Below are positions 26,701-39,340 of a stretch of DNA of 44,472 bases, piece after piece. The notes below the pieces were generated by a model that saw only the letters and a list, made by a program, of their open reading frames with translations, searched no databases and was not told the origin of the DNA. Each line of letters starts with the position of its first letter. Within the stretch, counting starts at the first letter, position 1. The translations under genes were made by a program, and so were the position numbers. The stretch is from positions 1-44,472 of the forward strand of contig JAJEJD010000010.1 of NCBI GenBank assembly GCA_022828125.1, given 5' to 3'. Source of the stretch: a bacterium (GTDB lineage Bacteria; UBA8248).

Positions 26701-29700
26701 AGAAGGATTTACTACCCAAGGAGCTGGCCGCAATTTGTTCTCGCATCAACAGGAATATGACAGGTGAGGAGTTTCGAGATAAGGCGCAGAAACGGCTATC
26801 TGGATATAAACAGAAAGAACCCAATCAGGACATGGAAGGAAAGCGCTCTCCCACACTGAACTACGAGGCAAAACGGGAAGCCGAGCGTTTCCTCGCGCAT
26901 CGCTTGGAGCCGCTTCTTTCACTTACGCAAGCGTTCTCAGCCGTCCTCTCCGCGTCTTCGCGCAGAGTGGACAAGGCCTATATGGAGTTGCTCAAGATTT
27001 GGGAGGACGCGCGTCAAAATCGTGACCGTTATAGGAGCGGCAAGTTTGATCAATTTTTTTGTGCACTCGGCTTCAATGTGGCAATGTTCGCCCTTGAGAC
27101 TCGCAGTGAGCTAAAACCCGCATCAGTTGAACGTTTCTTGGAAACGACGCATGGCCAGGATGTTTACGCACACCACCTTCTTCACATCGTTCCGGTCTTG
27201 GCAAAAAGACAGCCATTGCAGGCACTTGCAGGTGAACAAGCTCTGAAAACCCGCTCACTCATTGAAGTCGATGATGATGTAAGTCATAGAGCGTCCCAAT
27301 TGGGTGCTCTCGGACGGGCAATTCTTCCAGCAAGCAAGGAAGACGCATCAATATATTTTCGCGAAGGACTCGAACAAATGGATGCTATCGGGTCCGGCGA
27401 CTACCAGTTTACCGAAGAACTCTTGTCATTTGCTTCCAAGTTGAAAGGTGAGGAACTTGACGAATGTGACTTCCACACACTGACTAACATTTGTGAACTC
27501 AATCTGGGCGACCAACCAGAGAAGTTCCCTTGGGGTATGTTTGGAAGTGGTTTTTCCAAAGTGGCTGGCCCAAAAGGCCTGGCGAAACTGAGCCGTTGGG
27601 ATGATCGTGACAAGATTTTCTTAAGCAGCACCTTACTCCCGTATCTTGCGGCTCTTGTCCAAGACGGCAAGCTCGGACCCAAAGATGCGCTGGCTCTTAA
27701 CCACCTCGCAAATCCTGTTGAGTATTTTTCTGCTAGCACAGAAGGATTTGCAAAGGCACTTCGAGAGCAAGCTGGTCCGGAAACTGATGTCATTACTGAA
27801 CTCATTCAACAATTCCAAGACAACAACCCATTTAGTGCTGTGGACAGCACCGTTGCGACACTTGTTTCACTTGCCGAAGAAACCTTGGGCCCATCATCCG
27901 ACACGTTCCGTTATCTTTCCTCCGCTCGTAAAAGCTATGCAAAGGCAAGTGATGCTCGCAATGAGATGTCGAATCATGATCGGGGACAGGATGCACGGAT
28001 GCGTAAGCGTGTAGATGAAGACAACCGTAAGAACCGTGCAAAACTTAAACGTATTGCTGCCGCCACAAATCCTTCGGATGAAGCTTCTCTTATCAAAGCG
28101 ATAAACGATTTCCATGGCTTACAAAGTACTTATGAACTAAAGGGCGGGTTCTTCGCCTCTCTACGCAAAGAAGTGCCCTTTCGCTATAGGGCACAATATG
28201 TTCGGAACATCTGCAAAATGGAGAATTTTTATTTCTACTGGAAGCTTGATGAACTAAATGAATGCAAACAAAGTTGGGCAGGGTCGTCCGCTGCGCTTGA
28301 CCAAGTTTACAGGGAACTAGCCGTTCCCCTCATTCAGTTTCACGCTGACGACCTTGTTACTGACGGCAGATTGTCAGGTTATCTCATAAATGAAATATCG
28401 GACATCACAGGTGTTCCCGTCGCTGAACTTGTTCTTGAACTAATCAAAATCTTTGCTCGCCCCGATAGTTTTGTTTCGGGTGCAATCTGGCTGGCTTTTG
28501 CCTCATTCTTTTGTTCTCAAGTAGATGAGGGGCAGGGTCAATTCGCTCTTAAGCGACTACTTGGCAGTGATGCTGCTAAACTCGCAGATAATGTTGTGGA
28601 TGGAGACTGGAAGAACGGACTCTATCCAGAGAACGATATCACGGCGGTCGCGACGGGTTTCGTGTGGCGAATGCTTGGCGCTCCTGCGGCCGAAAGCAGG
28701 TGGCGTGCAGCTCACAGTGTCCGGTGCTTCGCAAGACTAGGGCGCTGGGAGATAGTCGATTCCCTAGTTAATCATATCAATTCGAAAACGGCCGGGGCAT
28801 TTCAAGCCTCAGAGCTAAAGTTCTATTACTTGCATGCAAGACTTTGGTTGCTCATTGCACTCGCAAGAATAGCCATCGAGTACCCCGAAGAGATTGCGCG
28901 ATATAAAGACAATCTAGTTACAATAGCAACTAACAAGAACGACCCTCATGTCCTTATGCGCCATTTTGCTGCGCGAGCGCTACTCTCATGTATTGACGCT
29001 GGAAAACTTGACTTGCCTACGAGTACTACACAGTGTCTACGCAATGCTGATTTCTCACCCCAGTCACGCTTAAAAGAGAATAGCAGTGATCGTAGGGATT
29101 TCTATCAGGGGCGTCCGGCTTCCGTGCCCAAACCGGAATTTGAGTTTTATTTTGATTACGACTTTCACAAATACGAGGTAGACGGTTTAGGACGCATCTT
29201 TGGGGTATCTTGCTGGGAAGTAGCTGACATGATGTCCGCAATTGTTGAGCAACTCGATCCAACCGTTTCCAACATGTATGAGCCGGGTGGCCGAGAATCC
29301 AGAAGAAATTCCAGCTTGAGTACTCGCTATCACACGTATGGCCAACAGCTTGGTTGGCATGCGCTTTTCATCGCCGCTGGCAAGCTTCTCGCGAAGTTCC
29401 CGGTTACTGACGATTGGTGGTACGAGGACGACCCTTGGGGTGAGTGGCTTGGACGTTATGTGCTCACCCGGGATGATGGGCTGTGGCTTTCTGACGGTAC
29501 AGACAAAACGCCACTTGATACAGTAGACATCCTTCTTAAAAAGAGAAAGAAAGACTTTGCCGTTACTGGTGACCAAGATAAACTGTTGAAGCTTGCTGGG
29601 CTCTCATCTCGTGTCGGTAAAGAATTAGTTATTGAGGGAACGTGGTTTTCTGCTGACGACATCAGAGTCAGCATTTCATCCATGTTGGTTCCTCCCACAA

Positions 29701-30260
29701 AAGCAGCGACTTTGGCTCGTAGACTCACTCGCGAACAACCAATGCTCGTGTGGATTCCCATATTTCATGAGAGAGATGGAAATTTGGAAAACCCAACGAA
29801 AAAGAAAGGGTACACGCCCTGGATTGTCCGTGTAGAGGGTGAACCCGGACTAGATGAACACGACCCCTACGGTGTGACTCGCGCCAATCTCAGACCACGC
29901 ATCGCACCTGATTTTGCTGAATATAGTAATCTTACCAGTGGCGATCCCTTCCGCCGAACCTGGCATGATAAGCGCGGAAAGCAGATGCTTCGTGTACAAG
30001 CTTGGGGGCGTGAGGACAGATTCAGGGAAGAAGGGCCACATTCCGGGCTACGTCTTTTTTGTAACTCCTCCTTACTTAAGAAAATACTTAACAGGTACGA
30101 AAAAGAATTGCTCATACTTATTAAGTTGCAGCGGCACGAAAAAGAATATCGTGGACAGGGCAAATGGTCTCATACTATTGCCGTTGCTCGGATTTCCAAA
30201 ACACTCGAACTCGAATTTTTCAAAGGCCGGATTAACTATCTTCACAAGTCCCTATATTGA
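23799..30260 (+). CDS. Avs-like protein: Cap4-type nuclease + STAND NTPase + large sensor, operon gene 4
   Basis: 2,153 residues. The N-terminus (about 1-200) is a Cap4/DUF4297-type nuclease: DGHEYHEAW (17-25), E46, D65 in VADITLYYG, and Q86-F-K88 in AQFKYS, the PD-(D/E)xK signature. A STAND NTPase follows: Walker A HAAGGIGKT (295-303), FFDCFGGGAY, and Walker B LLLFLDAID (394-402). The remaining ~1,590 residues are mostly helical and would form the sensor. This is the architecture of the Avs (AVAST) proteins that bind conserved phage proteins, tetramerise and degrade DNA. Which Avs type it is cannot be settled by eye. The 128-bp gap from gene 3 holds no strong terminator; AGGATA lies before the ATG. 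Gene 4 may also be transcribed on its own. Confidence 0.8.
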   Translation: MTKKRKPSVDSTRASRDGHEYHEAWTARTAMQLLQPNSDLVAIAVEGLSPIDQARSSPETVQVADITLYYGNRPTFEQASQTTIAQFKYSVSSKDKDFRAYQAKETIEKFAKTYRDYKKKYGTEAVQNRLDFQLITNQPIYEPLLQAIKAIASSCPVTGNVKKQAEQFKAAAGLDGKPLASFAAKCRLIGRSGSLPETKSELASLLVDWSATSDPIATARLGKLRNLVRDKAGSKYESENLITHTDILAALEIGDPKDLLPCETALADIGEILEREQLADAITCIQSSSAPLLVHAAGGIGKTVFMDSLAAKLCEDYEVIFFDCFGGGAYRSPEDARHLPRRGLVHIANTLAFRGLCDPMLPDSPSVEALFNTFRRRLTQCVETLFKRTHGRNLLLFLDAIDNADIAASQGGDDAFPVKLMESLHSKSIPGVKLVVSCRTERKPATYAKYEEFKLRPFSKDETASFLRARLRDISQIEINVAQSRSGGNPRILEYLLMSGRGLLDESEIDKNLELDTLIQGKIDDALAITIERGSAKKEIHAFLAGLAVLPPPVPLDECAEAYGIEQSAIESFASDLIPLLELTNQGLTFRDEPTETLVRNKYASSRGALRRVAKNLLKRQDVSVYAARALPDLLHVLDDGNKLFCLAFDNRIPSSITSSVGKRNIRYARLRVATLHAAINQDYNRLVRLLVELSTIAASDQRGIDYILDYPDLVVAAKDVDSLRRLFETRTGWPGTRHARLAIAYTLSGDYEEASRHMFTATDWINHFIRNSHNNHDSRLDELGPEVRDVAAIPFSLISQGRMEDAVQFLKDWRDWYAYEVCEYVFNYSHLAETISAQPQSKLRSFVDKLEDIAPIASALSFQELPKSKSKELIGKLAKLCKKVSGRLTSKSFPRDHYCSLQGGLHKASAIAMSLGLHAEALAISLRAPHERPGLWDFRDHFTGKDVFPFVFRTALVAAAKRKILHEKDLLPKELAAICSRINRNMTGEEFRDKAQKRLSGYKQKEPNQDMEGKRSPTLNYEAKREAERFLAHRLEPLLSLTQAFSAVLSASSRRVDKAYMELLKIWEDARQNRDRYRSGKFDQFFCALGFNVAMFALETRSELKPASVERFLETTHGQDVYAHHLLHIVPVLAKRQPLQALAGEQALKTRSLIEVDDDVSHRASQLGALGRAILPASKEDASIYFREGLEQMDAIGSGDYQFTEELLSFASKLKGEELDECDFHTLTNICELNLGDQPEKFPWGMFGSGFSKVAGPKGLAKLSRWDDRDKIFLSSTLLPYLAALVQDGKLGPKDALALNHLANPVEYFSASTEGFAKALREQAGPETDVITELIQQFQDNNPFSAVDSTVATLVSLAEETLGPSSDTFRYLSSARKSYAKASDARNEMSNHDRGQDARMRKRVDEDNRKNRAKLKRIAAATNPSDEASLIKAINDFHGLQSTYELKGGFFASLRKEVPFRYRAQYVRNICKMENFYFYWKLDELNECKQSWAGSSAALDQVYRELAVPLIQFHADDLVTDGRLSGYLINEISDITGVPVAELVLELIKIFARPDSFVSGAIWLAFASFFCSQVDEGQGQFALKRLLGSDAAKLADNVVDGDWKNGLYPENDITAVATGFVWRMLGAPAAESRWRAAHSVRCFARLGRWEIVDSLVNHINSKTAGAFQASELKFYYLHARLWLLIALARIAIEYPEEIARYKDNLVTIATNKNDPHVLMRHFAARALLSCIDAGKLDLPTSTTQCLRNADFSPQSRLKENSSDRRDFYQGRPASVPKPEFEFYFDYDFHKYEVDGLGRIFGVSCWEVADMMSAIVEQLDPTVSNMYEPGGRESRRNSSLSTRYHTYGQQLGWHALFIAAGKLLAKFPVTDDWWYEDDPWGEWLGRYVLTRDDGLWLSDGTDKTPLDTVDILLKKRKKDFAVTGDQDKLLKLAGLSSRVGKELVIEGTWFSADDIRVSISSMLVPPTKAATLARRLTREQPMLVWIPIFHERDGNLENPTKKKGYTPWIVRVEGEPGLDEHDPYGVTRANLRPRIAPDFAEYSNLTSGDPFRRTWHDKRGKQMLRVQAWGREDRFREEGPHSGLRLFCNSSLLKKILNRYEKELLILIKLQRHEKEYRGQGKWSHTIAVARISKTLELEFFKGRINYLHKSLY

Positions 30261-30351
30261 TCGCTTACAACCTCCATTGGTGGGTCATTTTCGCCATTGT
30301 GAAGCACACTTGTTGGGCACTTATCAGTGCAAGAAAGCAGCAATCTCACCT

Positions 30352-33456
<3,105 letters not shown>

Positions 33457-33548
33457 TGGGTCCTCTGGGCATAAAACCGGGGGCGCCTCGCGTATCAGCC
33501 CCCTCCGTTCTTTACGCTTTTACCTGGCGCCGGGGTTCCTCGTGGCGT

Positions 33549-33785
33549 TCATTCCCAAGCGCCGAACGTATGACCTGAACCGATGATGAAGCATGAAGGG
33601 TTCGGGTCTTTCTTGCAATCAGCGGGTGATGTTCGTCTGGTGTTTCTCCAAAATTCCGCCTCGCTATGCCGCGTCCGGCGTTTCTGGGGCGGTTTCTGGG
33701 ACGAGAGCGAAGTGCTACCGCCGCTTTCGTCCCAGGAGTAGGCGACGTTTTCGACGATGGATTCAGTAATATGCCTTAGAATCAC
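33549..33785 (-). pseudogene. Possible relic of an hsdR 5' end in the SIR2-hsdR gap
   Basis: The 328-bp gap between the SIR2 stop and hsdR contains a 78-codon frame starting with a GTG that overlaps the SIR2 stop codon (TAGTG). Its first residues, HITESIVENVAYSW, resemble the usual HsdR N-terminus (TESIVEDAALAW). The rest (basic, serine-rich) matches nothing I know. It could be a vestige of an earlier hsdR gene replaced when SIR2 or the present hsdR moved in. The resemblance is only about a dozen residues, so confidence is low. Confidence 0.3.
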
Positions 33786-35554
33786 TATCGAAAATACAAC
33801 CCCAATTCAGAAATATATTGTTCCAATGCTTTCAAAGCTTGTGCACAATGCTCCGCCGTCTCTCCGAAGATTTTGGACATCACGAAAGGCGACTCATTGC
33901 CCATTTCGGCAAGCGACTCTTTGATTTCTTTGGGAATACGAATTCTGTTTTCACCCCGATATACGAAAGCGCCCAGAGGCACCCAATAACTTGCTTGGGA
34001 GGAGATACGACTTTCCTGATAAGCACAACTTAACGCCATGAGAATTTCGAGTTTGTCGAAGACAAGTGTATATCGCTTGTCGGCGGAGATGATTGATTCA
34101 GTATAGGGCCGCAATGTTTCCTGCATCCAGTCATTAAGAGGCGCATAGTGTTTGGCCATGCCTTCTAAAATTTGCATCCTCTGCCCGCCACCGCCATGCG
34201 CAGACCAGCAGAAAGGAGGGAGCATTTGTGCGGCGACTAAATCTTCTTGGTATTCTCTGCCAAGAGTGATAGCCAACATGAGCCCGAGAAACTGAAGCCG
34301 ATTCGCCTCGACCGCACCAAGCCCCAACGCATAAAGCAAAAGCGTCGCTGGATATCGCTGCAAATCTAGCCACAACACATTGCCACTGCTTGATGTGTTT
34401 GAACCAAGGCGTTCCAGAGCTCGTCGCCACACATGATGGTGTTCTTCTTCCGCCCAATAACCTCCGACTGTCGCCATCGCTAACAAAGTCGAACTGGCAG
34501 CTTCGTAACTGCGCACACGCTCCGTAACCGATTCACTGGTCGGCGTCGGCCCTCCTTGAACGAGGAAAGAGTCGCCGGACGTGCTCTCGACAACTCGCTC
34601 AACAGTCTTGTCAACTAAGTCCGATAATTGAATTCGGTATCTAGGATCAGAAATGTATCGTTTCAGGCTAGCGACAGCTGCATCTGTGGAAAGCGGATGC
34701 GGCTTGGAATATTCCTCGATAGATTCGACATATTGATGGATGGTTTGAAAAAATGTGTCAGCATCTTCGATATGCAACGCTTGAGCACTACGGTGGTTTA
34801 TCAGCCGCTGGGCTTCATCGCTAGGTTCGCCACGAACAGCCCAGTAGGTTGTGAATCGCCGCGATGATGCACGGTAAATTGCTTGGCGCAACGCACTATC
34901 CCATTCTGCCGACCAACCACATACGATCAATCCGAATTCATCGAAGACGCGATCCAAAAATTGATTGAACTCATCAGGATATTCATCGAGTTCGTCAGGA
35001 GTATTCCGAATGCGTGTGTCCAAGTAATCCCCGTGCACCTTAAGGACACAGCATTCTGTATGAATCAAAGGAAGCGCACCTTGTACTTGATCGGGAGAAC
35101 TTAAAATCTTTGGAACGATTCCGGCTTCTTCGAGCGCGCGCTCCATCAGACGATCAAAATTCGTTGTTATGATAACTCTGATAAAGCCCTTAGCAGCAAG
35201 CGCCGCTATAGCATGATGCGCCAAAGTTGGCTGTTTCTCACCGTCCTCGCGTTCTTGGTCATTTGGTTCAATATATGGGCGTAATAGTTGTTGTCTCTCG
35301 GAAGGTGTCTTGGTAAGGGCATCAAGAATAATGGAGTAGTTTGCCTCCTCATCATACTTGCCCCGATACCAGCCTTCGGGATCCAGGTCATTTGTCTCCC
35401 CATGGAGCACTGCCAATTTTCGAACCAAGTCGAGAGTTATTTCCCAACCGGTGGGAATCTTCGCTGGTCTGGATACACCCGATCCGAGGATGAGGGCGTA
35501 AACGCCGGGATTTGCCTGAATCGAGAAGGCTAGAGAGTGAACAGGATCGATCAT
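33785..35554 (-). CDS. SIR2-family NADase embedded in the type I RM operon
   Basis: 589 residues. The SIR2 domain (about 1-270) shows GSGVS (24-28), ITTNFD with N132, KVHGDY with H174, and CGWSAEWD (212-219), as in defence-associated SIR2 NADases. The C-terminal ~320 residues are mainly helical and unknown; they may sense or bind partners. The ATG at 35554 overlaps the hsdS stop (ATGA), so translation is likely coupled to hsdS. The gene lies between hsdS and hsdR on the same strand. A reasonable inference is a suicide backup that fires when restriction fails or is inhibited. It shares the SIR2 motif set with the 1,241-residue protein at 19945 but is not a close copy. Confidence 0.82.
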   Translation of the reverse strand: MIDPVHSLAFSIQANPGVYALILGSGVSRPAKIPTGWEITLDLVRKLAVLHGETNDLDPEGWYRGKYDEEANYSIILDALTKTPSERQQLLRPYIEPNDQEREDGEKQPTLAHHAIAALAAKGFIRVIITTNFDRLMERALEEAGIVPKILSSPDQVQGALPLIHTECCVLKVHGDYLDTRIRNTPDELDEYPDEFNQFLDRVFDEFGLIVCGWSAEWDSALRQAIYRASSRRFTTYWAVRGEPSDEAQRLINHRSAQALHIEDADTFFQTIHQYVESIEEYSKPHPLSTDAAVASLKRYISDPRYRIQLSDLVDKTVERVVESTSGDSFLVQGGPTPTSESVTERVRSYEAASSTLLAMATVGGYWAEEEHHHVWRRALERLGSNTSSSGNVLWLDLQRYPATLLLYALGLGAVEANRLQFLGLMLAITLGREYQEDLVAAQMLPPFCWSAHGGGGQRMQILEGMAKHYAPLNDWMQETLRPYTESIISADKRYTLVFDKLEILMALSCAYQESRISSQASYWVPLGAFVYRGENRIRIPKEIKESLAEMGNESPFVMSKIFGETAEHCAQALKALEQYISELGLYFR

Positions 35555-37170
35555 GGTGTTGCCACTTCTATTTTTCTTATTCTTTGCTCCCCAGATATCA
35601 GTTTTGGCAGTAGCGCATCCCGCAGAGCGGCGAGGGCACGAGATTCTGCAATGTTGGCCCTGATTCTCTTATCTAGCGGCGAAGTATACGAATCGAACGC
35701 ATCAATAACATTGGGTTTTGGTTCAATCATTTGTAAAGCTTCAAACTGACCCTTGTTGATCGCGCCGAATACCGTCCCCATATGATCGTGTTCTCGGAGT
35801 TGCTCCTGAATTGCCCAAGCGGAATAGTAGCTAAATGATAGCTTATCTGATTTATGCCTCAGCGCGGCCACGCCTCGACCGACACAACTTCTTTCCCAAG
35901 CCATATTGATGTCTCCTACGGGTGCGCGCACGCTGACGAGAGTATCTCCAGGATGCGCGATACGGGTCGGAGCAGTGCAAAACTTTCGATTTTCAGGATA
36001 ACGGAATCCAAAATCAGTCCGGCCTTGGAAGAAAGGCAAGCCGTCACCATATTTATTGTAAGTGCTGCCTGGCGGAGATTGCCCCATCGTAAGGTTGAAG
36101 CACTCTCCAAGTGCCTTCACCCCCCACCCCTCCGGTATCTCGCCCAACTCCGACTCCACCAGCCGGTCGGGGAAGAGGTCCGCGACATGCCTGGGCAGGC
36201 CGGTGTCTCGTCCTTCCATTTTGGCGCGGACGGGGTCGAAATCGACGAACCACGACTTGAACAGCGCGCGGGCCATCGCCTCCAGCGTCTCGTTCATGCG
36301 GCGGTTGAGTTCGATCTTATCGTCAAGCGTACCGAGGATATGCGCAATGGCGCGTTGTTCGGGTAGGGGGGGGAGCGGGATAGTGATCGTGCGCAAATAA
36401 GTTACAGGTTGTGCAATGGAAGGAACACCTACTTGGGATGCGTTGGCGAGAAGTTGGTGCTGTCCCTCTGGCGATTTGAAATATAAGGCTATGAAATCAG
36501 GAATGACTTTTGAACGATCACAACGCATGTAGAACTGGCGCTGCGAAATAACATAGCGATCATATTTTGAGTTTTCTGAGATGTAGGCGACCTGCCCGAT
36601 ATTGCCTGCGTGCGTAAAAACAACATCTCCACGGTGTACATTGGCATTAGCGAGCTTTTCCGCGTGCTTTTGTGTAATGAAATTGAAACCAGGAGCGTCA
36701 TCGACTCTGGTTCCATGCAAGTGCTGTCCGCTGATTATGGGAATCCCTTCAGGCACGAATGTATTGACTTTGATAGAAGAACCAAATGGCCCCATGGCGA
36801 CTTTATCAGCGACTTGCTCCACACTTACCTTTTGCCACCCATCCACCTCACCCCGCTCTACCTTCTCCACCAACACGACATGCTCCTGCTCGATCCGCTC
36901 GCGGAATTGCTCGGGTATGCTGTCCCAGACGAACAGGTCCACCCGAAAGGGCAGGCTGCTTTCCTCGAAGGCATCCCTGAGGTCGGAAACCCGGCGTTCC
37001 TGCGCATGCGTCGCGAAGACCACCAGGTCAAGGTCGGATTCTGGGCGCGCCGTCCACTTGACGCGGGAGCCGTAGACCCAGGCCGTAGTTCCGGGGAGGT
37101 GTTGTCTGAGCAGCGCCAATAGGGTTTTGCGCTGTTCGGCAGTGATGTCGATGGGTCGGTCTAGTCCCAT
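35551..37170 (-). CDS. hsdS: Type I RM specificity subunit fused to an N-terminal MNT nucleotidyltransferase domain
   Basis: 539 residues from ATG 37170, chosen because GGAG lies 5-6 bases upstream; longer frames begin in poor sequence. Residues 1-105 form a minimal nucleotidyltransferase (MNT) domain: GSR (34-36), D46-x-D48 and D78, the metal-binding set of DNA polymerase beta-like enzymes. Residues ~110-290 are target-recognition domain 1, followed by a conserved helix (LPEQRAIAHILGTLDDKIELNRRMNETLEAMA). Domain 2 (about 370-500) and a second helix (SYTSPLDKRIRANIAESRALAALRDALLPKLISGE) complete HsdS. The fusion appears genuine: one frame with a short linker at ~102-112. In toxin-antitoxin pairs MNT proteins modify partners, so it could regulate HsdS, HsdR or SIR2; its role here is unknown. 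Confidence 0.88.
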   Translation of the reverse strand: MGLDRPIDITAEQRKTLLALLRQHLPGTTAWVYGSRVKWTARPESDLDLVVFATHAQERRVSDLRDAFEESSLPFRVDLFVWDSIPEQFRERIEQEHVVLVEKVERGEVDGWQKVSVEQVADKVAMGPFGSSIKVNTFVPEGIPIISGQHLHGTRVDDAPGFNFITQKHAEKLANANVHRGDVVFTHAGNIGQVAYISENSKYDRYVISQRQFYMRCDRSKVIPDFIALYFKSPEGQHQLLANASQVGVPSIAQPVTYLRTITIPLPPLPEQRAIAHILGTLDDKIELNRRMNETLEAMARALFKSWFVDFDPVRAKMEGRDTGLPRHVADLFPDRLVESELGEIPEGWGVKALGECFNLTMGQSPPGSTYNKYGDGLPFFQGRTDFGFRYPENRKFCTAPTRIAHPGDTLVSVRAPVGDINMAWERSCVGRGVAALRHKSDKLSFSYYSAWAIQEQLREHDHMGTVFGAINKGQFEALQMIEPKPNVIDAFDSYTSPLDKRIRANIAESRALAALRDALLPKLISGEQRIRKIEVATP

Positions 37171-37210
37171 GTTTCTCCGTTCATCGTCTGGTAGAGGCCA
37201 ATGGCGACCA

Positions 37211-37456
37211 TCAATTGGACGTGCGGCGGAGGACCAACGCCTCGACGACCTCGGCCCCGTTCGGTGTCTCTTCCGCCGGATGGGGTGGGTCTCCGTGCCG
37301 CCCCTCCCAGACATGCTTCCCCGTGTTCAGGCTGATCTTCGTAACGGATAGCTGTTGCGGAGAGAGGTCGTCGTAGCCCTCTTCGTAGCCGTTCACCACG
37401 ACGCGCAGTCCGGCGGGATATTCCTGAAGCAGTCCGACCAACTCGTTGACCGCCAT
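37211..37456 (-). CDS. Small conserved-looking protein of the type I RM operon
   Basis: 81 residues, ATG 37456 behind GAGGAGAG, 11 bp after hsdM and 40 bp before hsdS. Recognisable features are VVVNGYEEGYDDL near the start and a C-terminal EVVEALVLRRTSN. I recall similar short proteins beside type I RM genes, but I know no function. There is no membrane segment or catalytic motif. Tight spacing and a strong ribosome-binding site argue that it is real. It could be an accessory modulator of the complex. Confidence 0.7.
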   Translation of the reverse strand: MAVNELVGLLQEYPAGLRVVVNGYEEGYDDLSPQQLSVTKISLNTGKHVWEGRHGDPPHPAEETPNGAEVVEALVLRRTSN

Positions 37457-37467
37457 CTACGCTCTCC

Positions 37468-39033
<1,566 letters not shown>

Positions 39034-39090
39034 GGTTCCTTCGCTCCAGTTGTCAGGCGTCATCGGTGGATATGTCATTCGCCGCCGGGC

Positions 39091-39119
39091 AGTTTACAAA
39101 CCGAGACGATTGTTGTCAT
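39091..39119 (-). promoter_or_regulatory. Candidate promoter of the hsdM operon
   Basis: On the minus strand: ATGACA (39119-39114), a 17-bp spacer, and TAAACT (39096-39091). This would start transcription near 39,084, about 50 bases before the hsdM ATG. The rest of 39,034-39,340 shows no gene. Confidence 0.45.
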
Positions 39120-39340
39120 CCAGAAATCTAACAAATCCATTCGCCGTGCAGCGTGGGATGAATACGATAGTGGAATTTCCTGGTTCATATTTTTATTTCT
39201 GGAGTTTTTTATCGCTCCATGCTTTAAACCTCACAATGCGAAATTCGAAAGGTTACACATCGAAATTTTTCCGGAGGGACGAATTAAAGGTGATCCTGGG
39301 TTGATGTCTTCGATCGGAGATAAAGTGTCGAGTTGCTTTT

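Noticed and set aside
30261-30351. A bidirectional terminator between the convergent Avs-like and hsdR genes.
   Set aside because: Only a 5-bp stem (GCACT-TATC-AGTGC, 30317-30330) without a clear T-tract is visible.
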